Shown one piece after another: positions 55,467 through 64,000 of a stretch of DNA of 64,000 nt (positions are counted from its first letter, which is position 1; each line of letters opens with the position of its first letter). The notes under the pieces were generated by a model that worked only from the letters and a program-made list of their open reading frames with translations, ran no database searches and was not told where the DNA came from. This DNA is from Stereum hirsutum FP-91666 SS1. Taxonomy: Eukaryota > Basidiomycota > Agaricomycetes > Russulales > Stereaceae. Made by a program: the position numbers and the translations under genes. Where the stretch lies: contig NW_006763147.1 of NCBI RefSeq assembly GCF_000264905.1, positions 1,107,709-1,171,708 of the forward strand, read 5' to 3'.

Positions 55467-58322
55467 ATGGCGAGTGGCTCAACACCCCTTCAGTCGTACC
55501 CAATGCCGCCAGCATCTGCTGATCTGGCTACAACATGGGCTTTCCTGGAGGAAGGTGTCGACCACATCATGACCAAGCTCCAAACCGGCGTCTCGTACTC
55601 TAAATACATGAGTCTTTATACTGTCGCATACAATTATTGCACATCGTCCAAGATGCCGAACTCGACTGGAGCATCAGACCTCTCTACTCCAGGTCGAAGT
55701 GCGTGATTCATTCTGTCACACTCTCCCGCCACAAAACATCAGCCACTCACGCGACCTGATCATTTCGGTGCTTTCAGCGGGCGCGAACCTTGTCGGATCC
55801 GATCTCTACAACAATCTCATCCGTTACTTTGTTCAACATTTGAAAGGCCTCAAAGACGTACGTCGTGTTTAAAACTGTCGTTTGAAGCTTGATCTGACCG
55901 CTGCGTCCGCACATAGCATTCTGACGGACTCCAGAACGAACTATTGCTGCGATATTACGCGTCGGAGTGGGACAGATACACCACAGGCGCCAACTATATC
56001 AATCGTCTCTTCACATATCTCAATCGACACTGGGTCAAGCGGGAACGGGACGAGGGTCGCAAGGGTGTCTATCCAGTCTACACAGTCTGTTTTCTTTTTC
56101 AATCTATAATTCTTTTTCCCACATCCTGATCACGGTCAACTCGTGGCTACAGCTCGCGCTTGTGCAATGGCGGAACAATTTCTTCATACATATCCAACAA
56201 AAACAACAGAAGCTTGCAGGCGCCATTCTGCGTCTCGTCGAGGATCAGCGAAATGGTGACACAATTGACCAAGGTCTGGTTAAGAAAGTCGTCGACTCAT
56301 TTGTCTCTCTCGGCATCGACGAGGCCGATATCAACAAGGCTTCCCTCGATGTCTACAAAGAACACTTCGAGACCCCATTCCTCGATGCCACCGAGAAATA
56401 CTACAAGACCGAATCAGATTCTTTCCTCGCTGAGAATTCCGTATCCGATTACCTCAAGAAGGCGGAGGAGCGTCTAAGGGAGGAAGAGGATCGAGTGGAG
56501 CGTTATCTGCATACTCAGACACGCAAATCGCTGATCACCAAATGCGAGCATGTTCTTATCCGAGAGCACGCAGAGCTGATGTGGGAGTCCTTCCAGAACC
56601 TGCTCGACTTCGACAAGGACGAGGACCTGCAGCGAATGTACGCTCTTCTTTCACGCATTCCCGAGGGTCTTGAGCCATTGAGGAAGAAGTTCGAGGAGCA
56701 CGTCAAGAAAGCTGGTCTCGCTGCTGTGTCGAAGTTGGTGGGCGAAGGTGGCGCAGCCACAGCCGACGTTGACCCTAAGGCGTATGTGGATGCCTTACTG
56801 GAGGTCCATACGAAGAACGCGGAGACCGTGAACAGGAGCTTCAAGGGCGAAGCTGGCTTCGTCGCTAGCTTGGACAAGGCCTGCAGAGAGTTCGTGAACC
56901 GGAACGCCGCCACTGGTACTAGCTCGACGAAGAGCCCAGAGCTCCTGGCGAAGCATGCGGACGCGCTTCTGAGAAAGAACAACAAGATGGCTGAGGAGGG
57001 CGATCTGGAAGGCGCACTCAACCGTCTGGTGCGTATTTCATCTTCTGCGGGGCACTTCTCGCTCATGTTGTTGACTGTCATTGCAGATGGTCTTGTTTAA
57101 ATATCTGGAGGATAAAGACGTGTTCCAGCAATTCTACACCAGCAAGCTTTCCAAGCGACTTATCCACGCTGTCTCCACATCAGACGAGGCCGAGGCCAGC
57201 ATGATCTCCAAGTTGAAGGAAGCCTGTGGTTTCGAGTACACCAACAAGCTACAGCGCATGTTCACCGGTGCGTTCCCTTACATTTATCGTTCTCCCTTTG
57301 GGCCACACGGCACTAACTCTCACGGCGCCACAGACGTTAGCTTGTCCAAAGATCTCACAGATCAGTTCAAGGAACGTATGGAGCAGAACCACGACGATAT
57401 GGATATCAGTTTCAGTGTCATGGTCCTCGGCACGAACTTCTGGCCTCAGACCGCTCCCACCAACGGTTACCTCGTCCCCGCCGAAATCCAACCGACCTAC
57501 GACAGATTCCAGAAGTATTACCAGCAGAAGCACTCTGGCCGGAAACTCACTTGGCTCTGGCAATACTCGAAAAACGAGCTGCGCACGAACTACCTGAACC
57601 AGAAGTATATCCTGATGACGAGCAGTTATCAGATGGCCGTGCTCCTCCAGTACAACAAGCACGATACTTTGTCGTTGGATGAGTTGGATTCGGCGACGTC
57701 GATGGGCAAGGATTTGTTGAACCAGGTGTTGGCGATCTTGACGAAGGCGAAGATTTTGATCAGCGAGGAGACGGATCAGTATGATCTTAACCCCGGTGCG
57801 TACTATCATCTTACCCCCATGGTGTTTCAATGCAGCGTTTGCTGATATGGCAATCGTGCAGGCTTCAAGTCAAAGAAGATCCGTGTCAACCTGAACCAGC
57901 CCATCAAGGCTGAGGTAAAGGCTGAGGCGACCGACGTCCTGAAGACGGTTGATGAGGACCGTAAATACGTGATTCAAGCCACGATCGTTCGGTGCGTTAT
58001 TTGTCTTGTTTTACTCCTCCCTAATATTGTTGTTAGGTACTGACACTAACGGCGTGGCCACCTACAGTATCATGAAGGCGAGGAAGACGATGAAGAACCA
58101 GCCTCTGATCCAGGAGGTCATTTCTCAAATCTCGCAGCGGTTTACACCGAAGATCCCAGACATCAAGAAGGTACGCGAATACCCTCCCACCAGCTCCTTA
58201 CCTTCACGGCTCTGCCTGATCTGATCATGTATTTTGTATTTCAGGCCATCGATACTTTGCTCGAGAAAGAGTACATCGAACGAGTAGACGGCACTCGGGA
58301 CACGTTCGCCTACGTCGCCTAA
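55467..58322 (+). CDS. cul1: Cullin-1, scaffold of SCF ubiquitin ligases
   Basis: Nine exons (55467-55698, 55778-55857, 55917-56084, 56153-57028, 57087-57267, 57334-57795, 57862-57991, 58068-58170, 58245-58322), 769 aa, all in phase. Cullin-1 holds Skp1/F-box proteins at its N-terminus and the RING protein Rbx1 at its C-terminus. N-terminal cullin repeats include SYSKYMSLYTVAYNYCTSSK and GSDLYNNLIRYFVQHLKGLK, HFETPFLDATEKYYKTESDS; the cullin-homology domain has FKYLEDKDVFQQFYTSKLSK, RLIHAVSTSDEAEASMISKL and MVLGTNFWPQTAPTNGYLVP. The C-terminal winged helix carries VRIMKARKTMKNQPLIQEV with the neddylation Lys at about residue 713, and ends YIERVDGTRDTFAYVA, as expected for cullin-1. Length matches the family (about 770 aa). 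Regulation by Nedd8 conjugation is expected from the intact site. Confidence 0.95.
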
Positions 58323-60312
58323 GCTCTGAATCATCCGTCTCCCCTCCTTGTTTCTCTTCTTGTCGTTCCTCTGTCCTGTCTTGTTCTTCCAATACTCTCC
58401 TCGTTAGCTCACCCGTCGTTGTAGTCTCAGTACCATTTTTACTTCTTACTCACCTCAATTCAAGACGTACCACGTTGTAGCATATTTATGCGCCGATTTT
58501 CCATCGCTGTTATTCCGTGCATCCTCCAGCGTTTCGATGCTGTTCCCCGCACGACTTATCTTGCTGTGATTCAGATATGGCCATTTCCAGCGTATAGCGC
58601 TTACGTCCATGCAGCGAACATCCATCGTTCCTCGTTGACTTGTAAGTTTGGACATACCCGCGGGCCTGTAACTCACACCTCGACTGATAGCTTCGCACCG
58701 GTCCAAGCTTCGGATGGAGCAGTGCGGTCTATCCCATTCCATTCTTGTCATCCGTCTGACTGGTGCGTCCAATCCTTGTCGTCTGCAACTGTTCTGTTCT
58801 GTCCGCGAAGTTGATGGGTAGTTCTTCTCTGGCAGGACTTCCCACCTTTGTCAACAGCTTCTGTCACCGAAAACGGTAGGGTCTATGCGGCGTAAGAGTA
58901 ATCTGCGAGTGATGCTCTACTATTTCCTACTTCAAGAGCCCGCTGTTGTCGATGCAACACCGTTATGGCCGGAATGAATGGAAACTACCTCTCCGAAACC
59001 TTGCCGCCTATAGGTCTTCGCAAAACTTCGTCCAATCCCTCTTCATATCCTTCTCACCCATCGATACCCTGACATCCGACGAATCGTCAGGCTGCGTTGC
59101 GTATAGGTCAGCGATCACCAGCCCGAAATGGCCTTATATCTGATAACAGAGGCTCAGGCTCTCGCTTGTAACTGGTATCCCATTGCAAGCCCCTGTCGTC
59201 ATCGCTTGCTTTGCGTCGGGGGAAAGAAATAGGCGGACAGCGTCCACACACACATATCACATTTGCGAGTGCTTGTGGGATGAGGTACGAGTGCCTTTCA
59301 CCTGCGAACTGAGGGACATCAGTAGACTCGACACAGGGACCGTCAAGGAACGATTTTTACTCTTTGTGTTTTGACTATCAACATGTTCCCTTCTTGGGTA
59401 CTGACTTCGGTCTCCAGGTCATTTATGGTCGCCATCCGGTCATGTTGCCATCTCATCCTCCTTGAAATGACCGACGAGCTTAATCCAAAGCTAACGAGAC
59501 CATATACAGCCCGCAAATTCGCCGGCTCTATTTCTTGTTTTACCCTAGTGTGTCCAAAGGTTCCTTGTGCCATTGTGAGTTACACGGGACAGTCTTGGCG
59601 TCAAGCTGACCCCCACGACTACCAACCCTCCACTGCGACATCGTGTGGGTCACTCGCCCATTCATCGTCCCACGAATTGATGATATCGCACGAGTGGTAT
59701 TTTTATGGGTGGTGGTCACCCAGGCGTGCTGTGCGAGACCTGCGGAATGTCGCACGGAGTCATACCGCGCGCTCTCTCTGCCCGACTGAGCCACACATAG
59801 AATCGTCTATCGGTCGTCACTCGGAACAGAACACTCGAGAACACTCAATATCTATCCCTGTACTCTCGGCGCAGTGCGTGTCATCTGCTTCTATGACTCC
59901 CACAGCGGCCTTCAACTGCAGAAGTAGACGATCTATCGTATGCACGGGAAGGGGCTGGGTCAAGTGTTCGAGCTATATCTGACCAGCTTGTTCCCGCACA
60001 GAACTGGCGAGCAGGGAACAGACAAAAATACAGAATATGATCAGAGTTTTCACCGCACAGGAACCAAAGGGGAGATGGTGAGAAGTTGGAGCCAGCTTGA
60101 GAATGGGGTTGAGCGCAGGACTGTAGATAGTGCGCCTCGCTTGAGGGGTGAGGGGTTTAGTCGATGACTCTTTAAGAGTTCAGTTGAATGTGCTGGCAGT
60201 CTTCCCCTTTCGCACGTCCTTCTAAGCATTGTACTCTGTACTGCGTGCGGTAACGGCCCTTCAACAAGTTCAACGACTCAAGTTTCGTTTGTCAGTCCTT
60301 ACGAGATTCGAT
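58323..60312. other. 2-kb intergenic region
   Basis: 3' flank of cullin-1 (CT-rich) and upstream of the DUF6534-like gene. Open frames (for example 59371-59982) lack motifs. Nothing recognised. Confidence 0.45.
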
Positions 60313-62713
60313 ATGGCGGACGCGTCGGTGGATATAGATGATACCTTTGGAGCGGCTTTGATTGGGCTTTTGGTGGCATCAGTGTGAGTCTCTTGCACGA
60401 TCTTATGGTGAGGATAACTGACGACTCTTGCTCTATGCACGACTTTACAGGTTATATGGAGCGACTATACTCCAAACGTGAGCCAACCGTTTCCGTGACC
60501 CAAAAATGCAGATCATGATTTACTAACAGAGTGTACTTACATATGACCACAGTTGGATATACTTCTCGTTAGTCTCCACAAGTGACTTGTATAGGGATAA
60601 GCTACTTAGGATCGTACATCGGTTGGATAGGCACTCTTCCAAGTCAGACACACGAACCACGAAGGCCCTAGTTTTCTCTTTGTTGTGAGTCTACGATCTT
60701 GGTACTTCTGACTTCAATGATCGTGTGATTTCTTAAACTGAAACATGTCTAATAGCTTCCTCGACACCATGCATCTCATCCTATGTATACGCACGATCTA
60801 CTGGTTAGCAAGCACTCTGCTCCCGGATTCGTGGTGATTGACATGGTTTATCTGAAGGTACTTGATTACAAACTATAACAACCCGCCCGCTTTGGATGCA
60901 TCGGTCTGGTAAGTTTTCCAAAATTATCACTAATAGTCTTAGCAATTGATCTCCGTCTCAGGAGCATGAATGTACGCCTCGTTTGGTATACCATGTCGTT
61001 CTGCTCAGGAATACGTGTTTCCATCTAGATCCAAACAGACTTCAACGTCAGTTCGACCTTTATCTTCCCGAGCGCTCTTCTAACACGACGACAACTTCTA
61101 GGGCCTGATTGGTCTCTTTGTCGAACTGTAGGTTGACTCACCCTTCGCAGCCGCTTGTGCTCATGCGGTATGAATTCAGGTTCTTTGCTCGAAGAGTCTG
61201 GATGAGTGAGCTAGTTTAGTTCAGTGCTACGTTTCCGAGCACATACTGAAATTCCTTTCTCTACCACCAGTGAGCGGCAACATGCTTCTCACAGGAGTTA
61301 TAGTCAGTTCATTTCCCATTAATTGCGGGTTGCATGCCTGATTTTTCCATGGCAGGTCATTTTGGCGACCATACATTTCAGTATGTATCATAACTACACA
61401 AACCTATCTCAGAATCGTCGCTGACTTACATTGAAACGCTAGGTCTTGGTGTTGGTGAGTCATTCTCCGGTGTAAGGCCTGTCTTGTTGCTTACCATTGG
61501 ACGTACTTCAGTTTTCACTGTCAGAGGGTATGTACTAGTGCGATACTGACGAGCGGCGCTCATTGTTTTCCAAAAGGTTTGCTCTCGGAAGATTCTCTCT
61601 GTATTCAGAACTCACGGTGGGTCTTTGACTTCGATTCACCTGTACTTCTATTCAAGAAATACCTTCTAGTGGGTTACTTGCACCGGGCTCGGGAGCGCAG
61701 CCGCTGCCGACATCATCATCGCCGGAGCGATGTGTTGGTATCTCTTCCATAGTCGCACAGGGTTCAAACGGTGAGCCCTCGCGCATCATCTCGTACTCAA
61801 CCGTATCTCAGTACGAAACGGAATAAATCCACAGTACCGATAGCATGCTCATGGCATTGATGCTTTATTCTATCAATACCGGTCTGGTCACGAGGTGAAG
61901 AAACATCTAGAATTGGTTGGACAACGGCTGATTGATCTTCACAGTGTGGTGGCGACGACTGCAGTCATTACAGTAATGGCTTTCGGCTTTTACGTGCTCT
62001 CTTTGCCGTTCGCTGACCACCCAACTATGACCTAGTTCGCTATCATGCCCACCAATTTTGTGTGGCTTGCTTGTTTCTGGGTTCTGGGGAAGTGTGAGTG
62101 TCTTCAGTTCTTCCCGAATCTGATTTCCAGATGCTCACGGAAATCTGTAGGCTACGTCAACTCATTCCTGGCGATGTAATTACTCAACCTTCTTATCATC
62201 ATGATTACGATACTTACGCAGGATACGCTTCAGCTTGAACGGCAGGGAGTCCATACGTGAGCGGTCTACGCAACCTTCTGATGGAGTCATGCATCTATCT
62301 GCTTTGAGGTCTGTAACCCAAGAGGATACTTTGATCTCACATGGTGGCGTGACTAGCATTAGCCAGAAGGTGCGCTAATTTTTTCTGCACTCGCACAAAT
62401 CTTTCATACATATAATATTACAGCACACTCGGCCCACGCTTGCGGTTACCGTGGAGACTACAACGGAATACAAGAGTGACTATCGTAGCTCACCCAACTC
62501 TCCCGTGTCAACAACGTTTTTGACCACGCCCCGCACACAACACCCTCAAGTAAGTTTCCCTATGCTATCAATGACCTGGAGACTGACAGCATTTTGTTTC
62601 CCGATTCACAGTTGAGTCCCCTTCCGGAAGTTGGGAGTGTCGATTCAAGAGCGCCTTCCGTCACTTCTATCTCGATTCCTCATCCAAATACGCGACAGAG
62701 AGCATATTTCTGA
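60313..62713 (+). CDS. Seven-helix membrane protein, DUF6534-like, copy 1
   Basis: About twenty short exons that I could join in phase by eye, from MADASVDIDDTFGAALIGLL to RAYF-stop. Spliced helices read GAALIGLLVASVLYGATILQ, FLDTMHLILCIRTIYWYLIT, GLIGLFVELFFARRVWMMSG, LLTGVIVILATIHFSLGVVF, and GLGSAAAADIIIAGAMCWYL. HSRTGFKRTDSMLMALMLYS, then INTGLVT, is the conserved cytoplasmic-loop block of the mushroom DUF6534 family, and FAIMPTNFVWLACFWVLGKC, YVNSFLAMIR follows as the last helix. The C-terminal 130 residues are Ser/Thr-rich and probably cytoplasmic. Function unknown; the family is often numerous in Agaricomycetes. Some exons are as short as 15 nt. A second copy begins at 63556. Confidence 0.8.
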
Positions 62714-63555
62714 AGGCTGCCTTGTACGTTGCAACCGTGTCGTCTTCCACTGTATACCATATGAGTCCGTCGTGTTTGCTCAGCGTTCGTTATGCCTATG
62801 CTTCGTTTCTGGACAATCTATGAAGGGATGTCAAGGATTCTCGGCGCTTCTCGTACCACATCAAGCAACACGGTACCACGGCCCCATCTCCGTAGAAGAG
62901 GAACTGCCTTTCTCGATATTTGATACTGGTTCTCAAGATTATATCGCCGGGTACGAAGGTAAAGCTGATCCCCTTAACGAGGCTGTGAAATTGGCAACCG
63001 CTGTCACGTCTTCTTTTTCTATCTGTGCTCCTGAGTTCGAACCACCGCTCATCGAAGTTGATATTTTCCCCCAAATGTGGGCCTTGTTACGTTGAAGTGC
63101 TTCTTATGTGATTATCGTGGTCTTACAACAAGCTCAGACATTGAGATACGCTTTGACAAGTCAGCTTCACACCAAAGGCTTCTGGTGTCCGTGCGTGGTG
63201 CATCTGTGGTAAAGGCTTTTGGCCCTACTGAGACAAGTCTGATATAATAAACCAGAAGTCCGCTGTGAATTACCTCACACAACGGCGACACTCGGCGATA
63301 TCAATCGCAAGGGAAAATCTCGTGCGGCAATCTTTACGCGGATGCTTCGGTTCAAATTGTTCGAGGGTGTTCGTGACCCATTGTGTGGCGTTAGATATGC
63401 TTCCATCCTACCGAACGTCGAAGCGGAGCGCTGATGGCGGCCTGATGAGCTCAGCCCGTCGCTCGCCCCTGGTCTAGTCATTTGGGCCTTTATATGCGGG
63501 CCCTCCTACCAACGACGAGGCCAGTTCATGTTTACCCCTCGGTGCTTTGGCTTGC
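62714..63555. other. Intergenic region between DUF6534-like copies
   Basis: 3' flank of copy 1 and promoter of copy 2. An open frame (62631-63095) overlapping the end of copy 1 in another frame has no motif. Confidence 0.45.
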
Positions 63556-64000
63556 ATGTCATCGCCGTCACAGCTTGAACTCACCTTCGGAAGCACGCTC
63601 ATTGGACTCTTGGTTAGCGGGGCGTACGTGCTCTTTACCGTTTACTCTTTGAACCTTTCTCTAAATGTCCGCTATATAGACTGTATGGTATTACATTGGG
63701 CCAGACGTGAGTACGACGTTGGCTTAGAGGTAGAGCAACTGGTTGACCAGTTTCGACCATTCTACGTGCTAGTGTGACGTACTACCGGTAAGAAACATCT
63801 CACTAGTATGTACCCGACATATCTGCTCACATAGCCTCCTCTTTTTAGTCGCTTCCGCAAAAAAGACAGGCCCTTTATCCGGTGGCTCGTATTTGTTCTA
63901 TGGTACGTGCGCGCTCTCCCGACGATTCGGACCATGTTTGTATTCACCTCATTCATAGGGTTGCAGACACGTTACATCTTGCTCTCTGTACCCATACGAT
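63556..64000 (+). CDS. Seven-helix membrane protein, DUF6534-like, copy 2 (cut by window end)
   Basis: First exons only: 63556-63623, 63680-63706, 63773-63787, 63849-63902 and 63959 onward. Spliced start MSSPSQLELTFGSTLIGLLV, SGALYGITLGQTVTYYRRFR, KKDRPFIRWLVFVLWVADTL, HLALCTHTI. This matches the first three helices of copy 1 (GALYG/LYGAT; DTMHLILCI) and the intron positions correspond, so the two are tandem paralogues. The rest lies beyond position 64000. Confidence 0.75.

Noticed and set aside
59371..59982. 203-aa plus-strand open frame after cullin-1
   Set aside because: No domain, no splice partners, and Cys/Ser-rich random-looking composition.

Overview
The window is nuclear DNA from a filamentous basidiomycete, most likely an Agaricomycete wood or litter decayer. 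Support comes from dense small GT-AG introns (roughly 50-70 nt) at high number per gene, micro-exons of 15-24 nt, two fungal 7TM families expanded in mushrooms (DUF6533- and DUF6534-like), a GH7 cellobiohydrolase and the fungal histone acetyltransferase Rtt109. I see no rRNA, tRNA, CRISPR or intact transposon.

Layout. 1.9-4.6 kb (minus): mitochondrial ribosomal protein L20 and a BSD-domain protein. 5.6-8.4 kb (plus): two small degenerate homeodomain-like genes. 10.0-16.4 kb (plus): a tandem cluster of three genes built from one repeated two-part module (N-part about 90 aa, C-part about 55 aa) that I know only from unnamed fungal hypothetical proteins. The first gene has a CCCH zinc finger in front of several modules, the second is one module behind a mitochondrial-type presequence, and the third is a two-module gene interrupted by an in-frame TAG. 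17.2-22.6 kb: an arrestin-like protein (minus), an omega-class GST and Rtt109. 22.6-27.5 kb: a 4.9-kb stretch without a recognisable gene, followed by a 1,390-aa low-complexity regulator-like protein. 32.9-36.3 kb: a MYND-finger protein (minus) and a second arrestin-like paralogue. 37.1-43.4 kb: secretory carbohydrate enzymes, a GH13 alpha-amylase with a hydrophobic (GPI-like) C-terminus and a 16-exon GH7 cellobiohydrolase without CBM1. 44.3-49.1 kb (minus): a DUF6533-like membrane protein and a Baeyer-Villiger-type flavin monooxygenase. 51.1-58.3 kb: the rRNA-processing factor Fcf2, an unknown serine-rich protein, an isoprenylcysteine methyltransferase (minus) and cullin-1. 60.3-64.0 kb: two tandem DUF6534-like membrane proteins, the last cut by the window end.

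Housekeeping genes (mL58, Fcf2, cullin-1, Rtt109) are interspersed with lineage-variable families. The most unusual locus is the module cluster at 10.0-16.4 kb: symmetric phase-0 introns bracket the module parts, which would allow in-frame duplication, and different N-terminal exons (zinc finger, mitochondrial presequence, proline-rich) have been attached to the same core. All gene models are read by eye from splice signals and reading frames; family names rest on motif recognition, not on a search.
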